Source: Pseudomonas sp. SID14000
GTDB lineage: Bacteria > Pseudomonadota > Gammaproteobacteria > Pseudomonadales > Pseudomonadaceae
Direction: 5' to 3'
Length of the DNA stretch: 64,000 nt
Assembly: GCF_002165135.1 (NCBI RefSeq)
Contig: NZ_NFZQ01000001.1
Location: 372,001 to 436,000, forward strand
Under the pieces are notes generated by a model that saw nothing but the letters and a program-made list of their open reading frames with translations, ran no database searches and was not told the DNA's origin. A program made the translations under genes and the position numbers. Below, in pieces: positions 20,291-31,314 of this stretch. Positions within the stretch are counted from its first letter, which is position 1; every line of letters begins with the position of its first letter.

Positions 20291-22234
20291 ATGCTCGGCT
20301 ACCTCAACCGCAAGCTCGGTAATATCAGTGTCGCAGCCAAGCTCGCCCTCGGCTTCGCCGTAGTCCTGCTGCTTACCCTGGCAACGACCATCAGTGGATG
20401 GCGCGCGCTGGATGACGCTATTGCCCGCTCCAAGCAGCTCAGCGAAATCGGCCTGATCAACGACCTGACCAAAGACCTGCGCGCAGAGCGCATCACTTAC
20501 CGCGTACTCAACGACAACGCCAGCAGAACGCGGATAGCCAACATCCTCGACCAGCTCAATAGCATGCTGACCACGTTGCAACAACGCAGCAGTGTGGATG
20601 AATCCCGGCAGATGCTGACCGAAAAGCTGACGTTGCTGCAGCGTTTGCGCGACGATTTCAGCGAGCTGGAGAATACTGTCGCCAAACGTGTCGCCCTGCG
20701 CCAGGCCATGCAGGCCCAGGAGCAGAAGCTCAATGACGTGATCGATGATCTCCAAACCCAGGCCTTGCTGAGAATGCCTGCCGACAGCCAGCAAGGCGGT
20801 ATGCTGGGGCTCATGGATACGCTCAGCCGACATGTCGACGGTGCCAACCAGCAGAGCCTGGTTCCGGCTTATACCTTTTCCCCCGTAGAAAGCTTCGCCA
20901 AGGTCGGCGACAGTTCACTGGATGCCGCCGATAGCAGCCTTGCGCAATTGCTCAAAGGCCTTGCGCCACTCGGCTTGCCCCGTGCACTCACCCAGCAGCC
21001 CGGGGAGGAGCTGGCCAAGTACCGCACCAGCCTGGATGAATATCGTCGGGCTGCAGTGCGTGTCGAACAGCTGCAAAACAACATGGAAAACATGGGCAAC
21101 GAACTGCGCGCGGTAAGTCTGGAGCTTGGCAAACGCAAGATAGAGCAGCGTGATAGGGAAGCCCTGGAGGCCCGCTCGCTACTGACCATTGTTGCCCTCT
21201 TGGCATTGGTCGTTGGTGTGGTGGCGGGTTGGCTGATCACCTTGCAGATCACCCAGCCGCTGCGCCAGACCTTGGACGTGGCCGGGCGCATCGCCAAAGG
21301 CGACCTGAGCCAGGTCGAGCCGGTGCAACGCCGCGACGAGATGGGCCAGCTGCAAACCAGCATGCGCGAAATGACCATGAGCCTGCGTCAACTGATCGGT
21401 GGCATCGACCAAGGCGTCGGGCAACTGTCGCAGGCTGCCTCGCAGCTTGCCGCCAGCAGCGAGGATACCAAGCAGCGGATCAGCCAGCAGCGTGAGGAAA
21501 CCGACCAGGTGGCCACGGCCATGAACCAGATGAGCGCGACCGTACAGGAAGTGGCGCAGAACGCCGAGCAGGCATCATTTGCTGCCACTAACGCCGACCA
21601 GCAGGCACAAATGGGCGACCAGGTAGTGGGCGAAGCGATTGGCCGTATCGAGCAGTTGGCTGGGCAGATGGACCATTGCCTGGCGGCCATGCAGCACCTG
21701 GCCGGCGAAAGCCAGCGCATTGGCAGCATCCTGGATGTGATCAAGTCAGTTTCCGAACAGACCAACCTGCTGGCCCTGAACGCGGCCATCGAAGCAGCAC
21801 GCGCAGGTGAGGCCGGGCGCGGTTTCGCCGTGGTGGCGGATGAAGTACGCGGGCTGGCGCAGCGCACCTCGACGGCAACTGAAGAGATCGGCCAACTGAT
21901 CGACAGCCTGCACCATGGCACCGACGAGGTCACCCGCTTGCTGGACAATAGCAAGAACCTCACCGAGCAGAGCGTGGAGCTGAGCCGCAAGGCTGGCCAG
22001 GCCCTGAGCCAGATCACTGATACAGTGTCTAACATTCAGGGCATGAACCAGCAGATCGCCACGGCCAGCGAAGAACAGAGCGTGGTGGCCGAGCAGATCA
22101 ACCGCAGTGTGCTGAATGTGCGCGATGTGTCGGATCAGACCAGTGCGGCCAGTGAGCAGACGGCGGCGTCGAGTGGGGAACTGGAACAGCTGGGGCAGCA
22201 GTTGCGGGGGTTGGTGGGGCGGTTCAACATCTGA
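20291..22234 (+). CDS. Methyl-accepting chemotaxis protein, HBM-like sensor, ligand unknown
   Basis: A 647-residue receptor with the same plan as its neighbour: helix 1 near residues 15-38, helical periplasmic domain to about residue 295, helix 2 ([20 protein letters not shown]), HAMP and a conserved signalling tip ([21 protein letters not shown]). The signalling half is highly alike to mcpQ, while the sensor half is diverged, including a stretch around residues 165-230 with no good match in mcpQ. This suggests tandem duplication followed by change of ligand. The periplasmic half uses less GC-rich codons than the signalling half. Confidence 0.85.
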   Translation: MLGYLNRKLGNISVAAKLALGFAVVLLLTLATTISGWRALDDAIARSKQLSEIGLINDLTKDLRAERITYRVLNDNASRTRIANILDQLNSMLTTLQQRSSVDESRQMLTEKLTLLQRLRDDFSELENTVAKRVALRQAMQAQEQKLNDVIDDLQTQALLRMPADSQQGGMLGLMDTLSRHVDGANQQSLVPAYTFSPVESFAKVGDSSLDAADSSLAQLLKGLAPLGLPRALTQQPGEELAKYRTSLDEYRRAAVRVEQLQNNMENMGNELRAVSLELGKRKIEQRDREALEARSLLTIVALLALVVGVVAGWLITLQITQPLRQTLDVAGRIAKGDLSQVEPVQRRDEMGQLQTSMREMTMSLRQLIGGIDQGVGQLSQAASQLAASSEDTKQRISQQREETDQVATAMNQMSATVQEVAQNAEQASFAATNADQQAQMGDQVVGEAIGRIEQLAGQMDHCLAAMQHLAGESQRIGSILDVIKSVSEQTNLLALNAAIEAARAGEAGRGFAVVADEVRGLAQRTSTATEEIGQLIDSLHHGTDEVTRLLDNSKNLTEQSVELSRKAGQALSQITDTVSNIQGMNQQIATASEEQSVVAEQINRSVLNVRDVSDQTSAASEQTAASSGELEQLGQQLRGLVGRFNI

Positions 22235-22248
22235 AACCGCGTCGCCTG

Positions 22249-22335
22249 CTTCGCGGGTAAACCCGCTCCCACAGGTCCTGCGCCCCCCTCGAAAATGGTG
22301 CAGTTACTGTGGGAGCGGGTTTACCCGCGAAGAAG
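22249..22335. repeat. Inverted REP pair
   Basis: TTCGCGGGTAAACCCGCTCC and the inverse GGAGCGGGTTTACCCGCGAA separated by about 40 bases. It fills the convergent gap between the second chemoreceptor and the ABC transporter ATPase gene. Confidence 0.9.
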
Positions 22336-22344
22336 CCGGTGCGG

Positions 22345-23088
22345 TTAAAGCACCTGGCGCAGGAACGCCTGAGCGCGTGGGTCCTTCGGCGCAGCGAAGA
22401 ACGCGGCCGGGGCCGAATCCTCCAGCAGCTTGCCATGGTCGAAGAACAGCACGCGGTCCGCCACTTCACGGGCAAAGCCCATTTCGTGGGTAACGCAGAC
22501 CATGGTCATGCCTTCCTGGGCCAGTGTCTTCATCACGTCCAGCACCTCGCCAACCATTTCCGGGTCAAGCGCCGAGGTCGGCTCGTCGAACAGCATCACT
22601 TTCGGATCCATGGCCAGGGCGCGGGCGATCGCCACCCGCTGTTGCTGGCCACCGGACAGGCGCGACGGGTATTCGTTGGCCTTCTGCGCGATGCCCACTT
22701 TCTCCAGCAACGCCCTGGCCTTGGCTTCGCGGTCGGCCTTGTTACGCTTGCGCACCACCTTCTGCGCCAGGCACAGGTTTTCCAGCACGGTCATGTGCGG
22801 GAACAGGTTGAAGTGCTGGAACACCATGCCGACTTCGCGGCGGTAGGCGTTAATGTCGGTCTTGGGGTCGGCCAGTTGCAGGCCGTCGATGGCCACATGG
22901 CCTTCGTCGAAATGCTCCAGGCCGTTGAGGCAGCGCAGGAAGGTCGACTTGCCCGAACCCGACGGGCCGAGCACCACCACCACTTCGCCCTTGGCGACCT
23001 GGGTGGTGACGTTATCCACAGCCCGGACCACGTGGCCACGGGTGTCGAAGACTTTCAGCAGGTCACGGACTTCAATCACTTTGCGCAA
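22345..23088 (-). CDS. Amino-acid ABC transporter ATP-binding protein
   Basis: A 247-residue ATPase of the polar amino-acid importer class (GlnQ/HisP type). Walker [10 protein letters not shown], signature LSGGQQQR, Walker [13 protein letters not shown] and the switch histidine in [16 protein letters not shown] are all present. It overlaps the permease gene by 17 bases and is last in the order binding protein - permease - ATPase. Confidence 0.94.
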   Translation of the reverse strand: MRKVIEVRDLLKVFDTRGHVVRAVDNVTTQVAKGEVVVVLGPSGSGKSTFLRCLNGLEHFDEGHVAIDGLQLADPKTDINAYRREVGMVFQHFNLFPHMTVLENLCLAQKVVRKRNKADREAKARALLEKVGIAQKANEYPSRLSGGQQQRVAIARALAMDPKVMLFDEPTSALDPEMVGEVLDVMKTLAQEGMTMVCVTHEMGFAREVADRVLFFDHGKLLEDSAPAAFFAAPKDPRAQAFLRQVL

Positions 23089-24034
23089 GCCTCCGCTCGA
23101 GCCGGCTTGCCAGGTGCGACAGCGGCAGGTTGATCAGCAGGTACAGGCCTGCCACGCAGAACCAGATCTCGAAGGTCGAGAACGAGGTGGTGATGGCCTC
23201 GCGGCCGCTCTTGGTCAGTTCGGTGATGGCGATCACCGAGACCAGCGAGGTGTCCTTGACCAGGCTGATGAACTGGCCGGCCAAAGGCGGCAGCACACGC
23301 TTGAACGCCTGCGGCAGGATCACATGGCGCATCGACTGGCCCGCGTTCAGGCCCAGCGACCGGGCCGCTTCGTTCTGGCCCTTGGCGATGGACTGCACGC
23401 CGGCACGAACGATTTCTGCCACGTAGGCGCCGGTGAACAGCGCCAGTGCGGCCACCCCGGCAAACTCGCGTGACAGGTTGAGCACCGTACCGATGAAAAA
23501 GTAGAAGATGAAGATCTGCACCAGCAGCGGGGTACCGCGCACCAGTTCGACATACACCGTCGTCAGGTCACGCAGGGTGGGGTTGCTGGACAGCCGGCAG
23601 AGGCCGGCGAACAGGCCGATCAGCAGGCCCAGGGCGCCGGAAACCACCGAAATCCACAGGGTGGTCCACAGCCCCCAGACCAGCGGGCCGGCCGCCCAGT
23701 GGCGGGTGACGCCAATCTGGTCGCCTTCGGCCACATCGTCGCCGCGGGCCAGCTGCAGGCTGTCCTTGGCCACGTCGAGTACCTGCTCGGCACCGTTCTC
23801 ATCTTTCAGCGTGACACGGGCATTGTCGCCCGAGATGACAATCTCCTGCACGGTGCCGTAACCGGCGGCGCGCTGTGCTTCCTCGGCCTTGTAGGCGAAG
23901 TACTGCGGTACGCGGTTCCAGCGCCACTCGTAGGAAATCATCGAGGTGGCCATGTAGAGGCTGAACGCCAGGCCCACCAGGACCAGGGCAGTCAAACCGT
24001 GCCAGGGCCACTGGGCTTTCTTGTGTTTGATCAC
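23072..24034 (-). CDS. Amino-acid ABC transporter permease with long first periplasmic loop
   Basis: A 320-residue membrane protein. The C-terminal two thirds is a standard polar amino-acid permease (HisM type) with the EAA-like motif [22 protein letters not shown]. Unusually, helix 1 (about 13-33) is separated from the next helix (about 125) by some 90 residues with a beta-rich, charged sequence ([16 protein letters not shown]). Family members usually have about 220-250 residues. As the only permease gene, it should act as a homodimer. Confidence 0.9.
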   Translation of the reverse strand: MIKHKKAQWPWHGLTALVLVGLAFSLYMATSMISYEWRWNRVPQYFAYKAEEAQRAAGYGTVQEIVISGDNARVTLKDENGAEQVLDVAKDSLQLARGDDVAEGDQIGVTRHWAAGPLVWGLWTTLWISVVSGALGLLIGLFAGLCRLSSNPTLRDLTTVYVELVRGTPLLVQIFIFYFFIGTVLNLSREFAGVAALALFTGAYVAEIVRAGVQSIAKGQNEAARSLGLNAGQSMRHVILPQAFKRVLPPLAGQFISLVKDTSLVSVIAITELTKSGREAITTSFSTFEIWFCVAGLYLLINLPLSHLASRLERRLAQSD

Positions 24035-24113
24035 GTGGGGTACTTCCGTAAATGCGAACGCGCAGGGTTTGCCTGCGCGTCGGGGTCATAAAGCCGGGCT
24101 TGTGGCCTGGGCC

Positions 24114-24914
24114 TTATTCCATTTCCTTCAGCCAGTCCTTGTTCTTGAACCACTTGTCGTGAATACGATCGTAGGTCCCGTCATGCTTGATCTGGTGCAG
24201 GAAGTTGTTGATGAAGTTGATGCTGTCGTAGTCGCCTTTCTTCAGGCCGAAGGCCAGCGGCTCGTAGGTGAAGGGTTCTTCGAGGAACAGCAGCTTGCCG
24301 GCACCGGCCTTGTCCACTGCCACCACGTTGTACGGCGCGTCGTAGACGAAGGCGTCAGCCTTGCCGTTGACCACGTCCATCACCGCTTCCTGCTCGTTGT
24401 CGTAGCCGTGGTACTTGGCCTTGGCAATCAGCTTCTTGGAAACCATTTCGCCGGTGGTACCGAGCTTGGAGGTAATGCGGTACTTCTCGTTGTTCAGGTC
24501 CTTGTACGACTTGATCTCGCCCGCCAGCTCCTTGCGGATCAGCAGGGTCTGGCCAACCACGATGAAGGGTTCGCTGAAATTCAGGCGCAGGTTGCGTTCC
24601 TGGGTCAGGGTCATGCCGCTGCCGATCATGTCGAACTTGTCGGTCAGCAGGGCCGGGATGATGCCGTCATACGCGGTGGAGACCGGCTCGAACTTGACGC
24701 CCATCGACTTGGCCATGGCTTTGAGGATATCGACTTCGAAACCGATGATCTCGCCACGCTTGTTGGTCATCTGGAACGGCATGTAGGTCGGATCCATGCC
24801 CACCCGCAGGGTGCCGCGCTTGACCGCGTCATCGATAGCGCCCGCCTGGGCCGCCGTCACGGCGACCAGGGCGGTGACACCGACCAGCAGTCGCGAAAGG
24901 TATTTCTTGATCAT
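24114..24914 (-). CDS. Periplasmic amino-acid-binding protein of the ABC importer
   Basis: A 266-residue family 3 solute-binding protein. The start MIKKYLSRLLVG at 24914 follows AGGGGA with seven bases spacing. The signal peptide runs to about residue 25 (AAQAGAIDD). The mature protein has the family pattern GTLRVGMDPTYMPFQ, GFEVDILKAMAKSMG and the ligand loop MTLTQERN. Ligand not deducible; a polar amino acid is expected. The leader holds AACAATAA about 35 bases upstream, a weak Crc-type motif. Confidence 0.92.
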   Translation of the reverse strand: MIKKYLSRLLVGVTALVAVTAAQAGAIDDAVKRGTLRVGMDPTYMPFQMTNKRGEIIGFEVDILKAMAKSMGVKFEPVSTAYDGIIPALLTDKFDMIGSGMTLTQERNLRLNFSEPFIVVGQTLLIRKELAGEIKSYKDLNNEKYRITSKLGTTGEMVSKKLIAKAKYHGYDNEQEAVMDVVNGKADAFVYDAPYNVVAVDKAGAGKLLFLEEPFTYEPLAFGLKKGDYDSINFINNFLHQIKHDGTYDRIHDKWFKNKDWLKEME

Positions 24915-25071
24915 CACCAAGTCCCCTAGCAAGAAAAGTAGCGAATCTTATTGTTGGCATGGCCGTAGCGGCCGATGCGTCATATCGGAGAGGGATGCTA
25001 ACGCATGGCGGCTCGGGGACCTAGAGCCGGGGGGGACTTTGTTGGCCAAAATCGAGGGAGGGCCCTAAAAG

Positions 25072-25160
25072 CTTCGCGGGCACGCCCGCTCCCACAGGTA
25101 CAGCGCATGCCTCAAAGGCTGTGAAGTACCTGTGGGAGCGGGCGTGCCCGCGAAGAGGCC
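25072..25160. repeat. Inverted REP pair between the importer genes and opgH
   Basis: CTTCGCGGGCACGCCCGCTC and its inverse GAGCGGGCGTGCCCGCGAAG. The loop has GGGCACGCCC instead of GGGTAAACCC, and both arms share the change, which shows compensated co-variation within the doublet. Confidence 0.88.
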
Positions 25161-25163
25161 CGA

Positions 25164-27737
25164 TCAGGCGCCGACGAGTGCCGGTTGGCCTTCATTCTCC
25201 GGGTGCAGCGGCAACAGCGGCGAATGCGGGTCGTTCTTGATCGATGCACGCCACACGTTGATCCACGCCGCATTGTGCTCGGCCCAGACCTGCTCGTGCA
25301 GGCGGGTCAGCGCCACCGGGTCGCTGAGCAGGGCCAGGCGAGTATTGAGGTCCAGCCCTTGCGGCCCGACTTCCATCGCCTTGGCCACGCGCTCGACGCG
25401 CAGTGCCTCGATCGGCGCCGCCTGGCCATGACGGGCAGTGGCCATGGCACAGGCCAGGGCGTTCTGCCGCGGGTCGACCACAGCCCGCACGAAGCCGTCA
25501 TGCAGGGCATGCCAGCGGTTTTCGTGGGTGTACTGGTCGGTGGCCAGCAGCTCTTGCGGGGTGGCGTACTCCTCGGGGATGAGGAACAGCTTCTCGTCCT
25601 TGGCTGCCAGGCCCAGGCGGGTGCGGCTGGAAATCACCGAAACCGGGATCGACAGCACCAGCGAACCGACGATTGGCGCCAGCCACCACAGGAAGCTCGG
25701 GTTCAACCAGGCCACCAACGCTGCCCAGGCAATGCCCAGCAGGGTCTGCGGGCCATGGCGGCGCACCGCTTCGCTCCACGGCGTGGAGTCGTCGTCACGC
25801 TGCGGCGAGTTCCAGGTCGCGGCCCAGCCGAGGAACGCGGCCAGCACGAAGCGGGTGTGGAAGATCATGCGCACCGGTGCCAGCAGCATGGAGAACAGCA
25901 TCTCCATCAGCATCGACAAGGTGACCTTGATGCGCCCGCCAAACTCGGTCGCGCCCTTGGCCCAGATCAGGATGACGCTGAGCAGCTTGGGCAGGAACAG
26001 CAGCACGATGGTGGTGGAGAACAGCGCTACAGCCTTCTCCGGGTGCCACTGCGGCCACAGCGGGTACAGCTGGTACGGCTCGATGAAGTACTGCGGCTCC
26101 ATCAGCGTATTGGTCGCCAGCAGCGCGGTCGACAGCACCAGGAACAGGAACCACAGCGGCGCCGACAGGTACGACATGACCCCGGTGAGGAACACCGCAC
26201 GGTGCACCGGGTGCATGCCCTTGACCAGGAACAGGCGGAAGTTCATCAGGTTGCCGTGGCACCAGCGGCGGTCGCGCTTGAGCTCGTCGAGCAGGTTCGG
26301 CGGCAGCTCTTCGTAGCTGCCCGGCAGGTCGTAGGCAATCCACACGCCCCAGCCGGCGCGGCGCATCAGCGCGGCTTCGACGAAGTCGTGGGAGAGGATC
26401 GCACCGGCGAACGCACCCTTGCCCGGCAACGGCGCTAGGGCGCAGTGCTCGATGAACGGCTTCATGCGGATGATCGCGTTGTGGCCCCAGTAGTGCGACT
26501 CGCCCAACTGCCAGAAGTGCAGGCCAGCGGTGAACAGCGGGCCATACACGCGGGTGGCGAACTGCTGCAGACGCGCATACAGGGTGTCCATGCCCGAGGC
26601 TTTCGGCCCGGTCTGGATGATGCCCGCGTCCGGGTTGGCCTCCATCAGGCGTACCAGGCTGCTCAGGCACTCGCCGCTCATGACGCTGTCGGCGTCGAGT
26701 ACGACCATGTACTTGTACTCGCCGCCCCAACGACGGCAGAAGTCGTCGAGGTTGCCGCTCTTGCGCTTCACCCGGCGCCGGCGCCGGCGGTAGAAGATGC
26801 GGCCGAAGCCTTTGGTTTCGCGGCATACGTCCAGCCAGGCCTGTTGCTCGGCCACGGCGATGTCGGTGTCATTGGTGTCGCTGAGCACGAAGAAGTCGAA
26901 ACGGTCGAGGTTGCCGCTGGCGGCCACCGATTCGAACGTTGCGCGCAGGCCGGCGAACACACGTGGCACGTCTTCGTTGCAGATCGGCATCACCAGCGCG
27001 GTACGCGCCTCGGGCGCGATCGGCTCGTTGCCTGCGCTGCTACCGGAAATCTTGTATTTGTCGCGCCCGGTGAGCAGCTCGAGGAAGCCCATCAGCGCGG
27101 TCCAGAAGCCCGCCGACACCCAGCAGAACAGTATGCCGAAGAGGATCAGGATGGACGTCTGCAAGGCATACGGCCATACCTGCACCACTGTGTCCCATAG
27201 CGGCTGGTTGACGATTTCGTCAAAGTCCACGAACGACCAGCCCTGGTACGGCAGGATGCCCTTCATGTACCAGCCGGCAACGATGGTCTGGCCGATCATC
27301 AGCGCCAGCAGGATGTAACGACGGATCGAGCCGACCGTGCGCCAACGGGCTGGTGGCAGCTCGCGTTTGGGCGGCTGCGGCGCGTTGGTGCGGCCAGTCA
27401 TGCGTCTCCATATGCGGATCAGCACGTTGGTACGCCATGGCTCGGGCACGACCTTGGTGCGCTTGATCGGCGGGGCGATCTTCAGGCACAGGCGGCCGCT
27501 GCCGTCGACGCCAAGCATTTCGGCGTCTTCCAGCTCGGCGGCGCTGCCTATGGTCAGGCGCGGGCCCACCGAGGCCTGCACGGCCTCGGCAGAGCTGGCG
27601 GCCGGATTGGCCGCCAGGCGTTGGTGCAGCTCACTGAACGACGTGCAGCTGGCGAGTTCCGCCCGTTGCTCGTCGCTCAGTGGTAGGTGGGCCAGGTACT
27701 CGCGAAGCGATTCCGGCCTTGCGCTTGAGTTACTCAT
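25164..27737 (-). CDS. opgH: Glucans biosynthesis glucosyltransferase H
   Basis: An inner-membrane family 2 glucosyltransferase that builds the beta-1,2 glucan backbone of osmoregulated periplasmic glucans. The 857 residues have cytoplasmic GT domains between membrane helices (helix near 145-165, then several after residue 500). The conserved catalytic parts [12 protein letters not shown] and the RxxRW-type DRRWCHGN are visible. The start overlaps the end of opgG by eight bases. Also known as mdoH. Confidence 0.96.
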   Translation of the reverse strand: MSNSSARPESLREYLAHLPLSDEQRAELASCTSFSELHQRLAANPAASSAEAVQASVGPRLTIGSAAELEDAEMLGVDGSGRLCLKIAPPIKRTKVVPEPWRTNVLIRIWRRMTGRTNAPQPPKRELPPARWRTVGSIRRYILLALMIGQTIVAGWYMKGILPYQGWSFVDFDEIVNQPLWDTVVQVWPYALQTSILILFGILFCWVSAGFWTALMGFLELLTGRDKYKISGSSAGNEPIAPEARTALVMPICNEDVPRVFAGLRATFESVAASGNLDRFDFFVLSDTNDTDIAVAEQQAWLDVCRETKGFGRIFYRRRRRRVKRKSGNLDDFCRRWGGEYKYMVVLDADSVMSGECLSSLVRLMEANPDAGIIQTGPKASGMDTLYARLQQFATRVYGPLFTAGLHFWQLGESHYWGHNAIIRMKPFIEHCALAPLPGKGAFAGAILSHDFVEAALMRRAGWGVWIAYDLPGSYEELPPNLLDELKRDRRWCHGNLMNFRLFLVKGMHPVHRAVFLTGVMSYLSAPLWFLFLVLSTALLATNTLMEPQYFIEPYQLYPLWPQWHPEKAVALFSTTIVLLFLPKLLSVILIWAKGATEFGGRIKVTLSMLMEMLFSMLLAPVRMIFHTRFVLAAFLGWAATWNSPQRDDDSTPWSEAVRRHGPQTLLGIAWAALVAWLNPSFLWWLAPIVGSLVLSIPVSVISSRTRLGLAAKDEKLFLIPEEYATPQELLATDQYTHENRWHALHDGFVRAVVDPRQNALACAMATARHGQAAPIEALRVERVAKAMEVGPQGLDLNTRLALLSDPVALTRLHEQVWAEHNAAWINVWRASIKNDPHSPLLPLHPENEGQPALVGA

Positions 27738-29451
27738 CGGCAGGCAACTGATAGCTCCAGGTCTCGGTCAGCACCTTCTCGGTGGTGGCCGGGGTCCCGT
27801 TGGTGGGCGCCGCATCGGCGGCAGGTTGTTCGGCCTTGGCGGCTTTCTCGGCCTTGGCTTGCTTGGCTGCTGCCTTGTCCTGCTTGGCATCCTTGGCAGG
27901 CTTGGCGGCTTCGACCGGCACGTCACGCACCAGCGCGGCACGCATTTCGGTCGATTTGTTGGCTTCCTTGACCTTCAAACGCAGGGTCAGGCGCCAGCCC
28001 TTGGTCTCAGGGTTATAGCGCAGGTTGTTCTCGACCACCTCGGCGTTGTCGCCCACGCTGATCTGGCTGCGCACGGCGGTGTCTTCCGGCAGGGCGGCCA
28101 GTGCCGGGCCAGCGAAGTCGACCAGGAAGGCCACGCTGCCGTCTGGCTGGCGGATCAGGTTGGACTGCTTGACGTCGCCGGTGGAACGCAGGGTTTGCTT
28201 GACCCAGCCCAGCTGCGGGGCCTGGAACTTGGGCTCGTCGATGGTCCAGTGCAAGCGGTAGGCGTACTCGAACGGCTTACCTGGCTCAGGCAGCTTCTCC
28301 GGGCTCCAGAAGGCCACGATGTTGTCGTTGGTCTCGTCGGCAGTCGGGATTTCGACCAGGTCGACGGTGCCCTTGCCCCAGTCACCCTTCGGCTCGATCC
28401 AGGCACTCGGGCGCTTCTGGTAGTTGTCGTCGAGGTCTTCGTAGTCGCTGAAGGCGCGCTGGCGCTGCATCAGGCCAAAACCACGCGGGTTCTCGACGCT
28501 GAAGTTGCTCACAGCCAGGTGTTTCGGGTTGTTCAGCGGGCGCCACAGCCACTCGCCGTTACCGGCATGGATCGACAGGCCTTCGGAGTCGTGCAGGGCC
28601 GGGCGGTAGTTGAGGACCTTGGACGGCTGGTTAGGGCCGAACAGGTACATGCTGGTCAGCGGGGCAATGCCCAGGCGGCTGACATGGTCACGCAGGAACA
28701 CGCGGGACTGTACGTCGACTACGGTGTCGTTGCCCGGGCGCAGGGTCAGCTTGTAGGCGCCGGTGGAGCGCGGCGAGTCCAGCAGGGCGTAGATCACCAG
28801 GTGCTTGTCGGCCGGCTTGGGCTTCTCGACCCAGAACTCGGTGAAGCGCGGGAACTCCTCGCCCGACGGCAGCGCGGTGTCGATGGCCAGGCCACGGGCC
28901 GACAGGCCGTACACGTGGCCCTTGCCCACCACGCGGAAATAGCTGGCGCCAAGCAGGGTCATGATCTCGTCCTGCTTGTCGGCCTTGTTGATCGGGTACA
29001 GCACGCGGAAACCGGCGTATCCCAGGTTCTTGGTGGTGTCCGGGTCGTGCGGCACATCACCGAACTCGAAGCGGCTCGGGTCGTACTTGATTTCCTCGAC
29101 CTTGGTGGCGGTGACCTCGTTGATCTTTACCGGGGTGTCGAAGTGCATGCCCTGGTGATAGAACGACAGTTTGAACGGGGTCTTGTCCTTGGCCCACTCG
29201 GCCTTTTCCTGCAGGAAGCGAATCTTCTGGTAGTCCGCGAACTTCATGTCACGGAATACCGCCGGCAGGTTGCTTTTCGGTGCTTCGTACTTCTGGCCGG
29301 CCAGATCCTTTGCCTTGGCTGCAACATCGTCAAGATTGAATGCCCACAGCTGGCCCGCGCTCATCAGGCCGACCAGTGCCACACTGGCCATCAGCGCCTT
29401 GCGTAGCCGGACGCCAGGGATTCTTGATGCTTTTTGGGGACTAACAATCAC
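27730..29451 (-). CDS. opgG: Glucans biosynthesis protein G (periplasmic)
   Basis: A periplasmic protein needed for osmoregulated glucan synthesis and branching. The start is placed at GTG 29451 (V-I-V-S-P-Q-K), six bases after GGCGAGGG, giving 573 residues; an ATG at 29478 is the main alternative. The signal peptide with hydrophobic core [14 protein letters not shown] precedes AFNLDDVA. The C-terminus carries a Lys/Ala-rich stretch ([20 protein letters not shown]), longer than in E. coli OpgG. It is upstream of and overlapping opgH. Confidence 0.93.
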   Translation of the reverse strand: MIVSPQKASRIPGVRLRKALMASVALVGLMSAGQLWAFNLDDVAAKAKDLAGQKYEAPKSNLPAVFRDMKFADYQKIRFLQEKAEWAKDKTPFKLSFYHQGMHFDTPVKINEVTATKVEEIKYDPSRFEFGDVPHDPDTTKNLGYAGFRVLYPINKADKQDEIMTLLGASYFRVVGKGHVYGLSARGLAIDTALPSGEEFPRFTEFWVEKPKPADKHLVIYALLDSPRSTGAYKLTLRPGNDTVVDVQSRVFLRDHVSRLGIAPLTSMYLFGPNQPSKVLNYRPALHDSEGLSIHAGNGEWLWRPLNNPKHLAVSNFSVENPRGFGLMQRQRAFSDYEDLDDNYQKRPSAWIEPKGDWGKGTVDLVEIPTADETNDNIVAFWSPEKLPEPGKPFEYAYRLHWTIDEPKFQAPQLGWVKQTLRSTGDVKQSNLIRQPDGSVAFLVDFAGPALAALPEDTAVRSQISVGDNAEVVENNLRYNPETKGWRLTLRLKVKEANKSTEMRAALVRDVPVEAAKPAKDAKQDKAAAKQAKAEKAAKAEQPAADAAPTNGTPATTEKVLTETWSYQLPADE

Positions 29452-29674
29452 GAGCAACCCTCGCCGAAAACAGATCATGAAACCAACGGCCAGCGACAAA
29501 TGCCGGGTTGGCGAGCACTGTTCGGACCCCGTGAGGGCGTAATGATTCCCCAAACGGATCCAGACAATACTCGAGTCAGAGTGAAACGAACCTGCGAACG
29601 CAGGTCCATGCAGCGCGCGATTATCCAGCAGGTCGCGTGACAACGCATCAGGCTGGAACAACTATTTATCGTAC

Positions 29675-29710
29675 AAAACCCCTTGTTTTCCTGTGAACAA
29701 GGGGTTTTTT
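29675..29710. terminator. Bidirectional terminator downstream of dtd
   Basis: AAAACCCCTTGTT / AACAAGGGGTTTT with an eight-base loop, and A/T runs on both sides, so it can work in both directions. It follows the dtd stop on the minus strand and separates pip-dtd from opgGH. The gap 29452-29674 should hold the opgG promoter; no confident boxes seen. Confidence 0.88.
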
Positions 29711-29714
29711 GTCC

Positions 29715-30152
29715 TCACATTTGTAACATAAATGTTACAGGGCCATCATTGACCAGGTGTACCTGCATGTCTGCGCCGAATTGCCCGCTTGCCACATCGG
29801 CGTGCCGAGCCTTTGCTTGCTGCAAAAGATAGTCGAACAACTCGGCACCGAGAGCCGGTGGCGCTGCCGTCGAGAAGCTCGGGCGCATGCCGTTGCGGGT
29901 ATCTGCTGCCAGGGTGAACTGCGACACCAGCAACAGGCCCCCCTCGACATCCTTGAGCGACAGGTTCATCTTGCCCTGCTCATCGCTGAACACCCTGTAG
30001 TTCAACAGCTTGTGCAACAGCTTATCGGCCTGCTCACGGGTATCTTCAGGCTCTACTGCCACCAGCACCAGCAAACCCTGGTCGATGGCCCCCACAACCT
30101 CCCCCGCTACCTCCACCCGCGCGCCACGCACGCGCTGCAGCAAGCCCCTCAT
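29715..30152 (-). CDS. dtd: D-aminoacyl-tRNA deacylase
   Basis: Removes D-amino acids (and glycine mischarged on tRNA-Ala) from tRNA. The 145 residues show both family motifs: [20 protein letters not shown] and the C-terminal NDGPVTF. It overlaps the pip stop by four bases and forms a pip-dtd pair, as in other pseudomonads. Confidence 0.96.
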   Translation of the reverse strand: MRGLLQRVRGARVEVAGEVVGAIDQGLLVLVAVEPEDTREQADKLLHKLLNYRVFSDEQGKMNLSLKDVEGGLLLVSQFTLAADTRNGMRPSFSTAAPPALGAELFDYLLQQAKARHADVASGQFGADMQVHLVNDGPVTFMLQM

Positions 30153-31120
30153 GCTTCTTCCAGGGGCAGGTCGAGCAGACGCCGGGCCATCTGGTCGGCG
30201 GCACGCACCAAGGCATCAGTGATGCCCGGCTCGGAAGCCGCGTGGCCAGCGTCACGGATTACCTTCAATTCGCTGTTCGGCCAGGCCTGGTGCAGGGCCC
30301 AGGCGTTGTCCAGCGGACAGATCACATCATAGCGGCCATGCACGATCACCGCCGGCAGGTGGGCGATTTTTGGCAGGTCGCGGATCAGCTGGTCCGGCTC
30401 GAGGAAGGCATTGTTCATGAAGTAGTGACATTCGATACGGGCGATCGACAGCGCGCGCTGCGGCTCGGAGAAGCGATCGACCACCAGCGGGTTGGGGCGC
30501 AGGGTGGCAGTACGGCCCTCCCAGGTGGACCAGGCCTTGGCCGCGTGCATCTGGGCGATCTGGTCGTTGCCGGTCAGGCGCTTGTGGAAGGCTGTGACCA
30601 AGTCACCACGCTCTTCCGGCGGGATCGGCGCGATGTAGTCCTGCCAGTAATCCGGGAACAGGCGGCTGGCGCCTTCCTGGTAGAACCACTGGATTTCCTG
30701 GGGTCGGCACAGGAAGATGCCGCGCAGGATCAGGCCATGCACCCGCTCGGGGTGGGTCTGGGCGTAGGCCAGGGCCAGGGTGGAACCCCACGAGCCGCCG
30801 AACAGCACCCATTTATCGATGCCCAAGTGCTCGCGGATGCGCTCCAGGTCCTCGACCAGGTGCCAGGTGGTGTTGTTCTCCAGGCTCGCGTGCGGCGTGG
30901 AGCGACCACAGCCACGCTGGTCGAAGGTGATGATGCGGTACAGGGTGGGGTCGAAGTAGCAGCGGCTCTGGGCGTCGCAACCGGCGCCCGGGCCGCCGTG
31001 GATGAATACCACCGGCAGACCTTCTGGCGAGCCACTTTCGTCGACATACAGCACATGCGGCGCTTCCACGGCCAGATCGTGCCGGGCGTAGGGTTTGATC
31101 TGCGGGTACAGGGTCTGCAT
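30149..31120 (-). CDS. pip: Proline iminopeptidase
   Basis: An alpha/beta hydrolase that removes N-terminal proline from peptides. Start at 31120 ([14 protein letters not shown]), giving 323 residues, the usual length. HGGPG oxyanion motif, nucleophile elbow GGSWGS, and a late DAGHAASEP histidine are visible. The gap 31121-31314 upstream is shared with the divergent NEL-domain gene and should contain both promoters. Confidence 0.95.
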   Translation of the reverse strand: MQTLYPQIKPYARHDLAVEAPHVLYVDESGSPEGLPVVFIHGGPGAGCDAQSRCYFDPTLYRIITFDQRGCGRSTPHASLENNTTWHLVEDLERIREHLGIDKWVLFGGSWGSTLALAYAQTHPERVHGLILRGIFLCRPQEIQWFYQEGASRLFPDYWQDYIAPIPPEERGDLVTAFHKRLTGNDQIAQMHAAKAWSTWEGRTATLRPNPLVVDRFSEPQRALSIARIECHYFMNNAFLEPDQLIRDLPKIAHLPAVIVHGRYDVICPLDNAWALHQAWPNSELKVIRDAGHAASEPGITDALVRAADQMARRLLDLPLEEA

Positions 31121-31314
31121 TGCGCACTCCGTGTGAGGATTTAATCTGCCGTTGGGCATCATAAACCTGAATTGCGCTTTGAGCATGTGTCTGCAGCGAG
31201 TTCTTGGTACAACTATTTAGCACCTCCGAACCGGCCACGACGTCAGGATTTCCGCTAGCCACGGCTTGAATCAAGCCTCTGGCGTCCTCGATCGACAGGT
31301 ATTCGGAGATTCTG

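Noticed and set aside
27337..29406. A 689-codon open frame on the plus strand
   Set aside because: Antisense to opgG and the 5' part of opgH; no domain signature.
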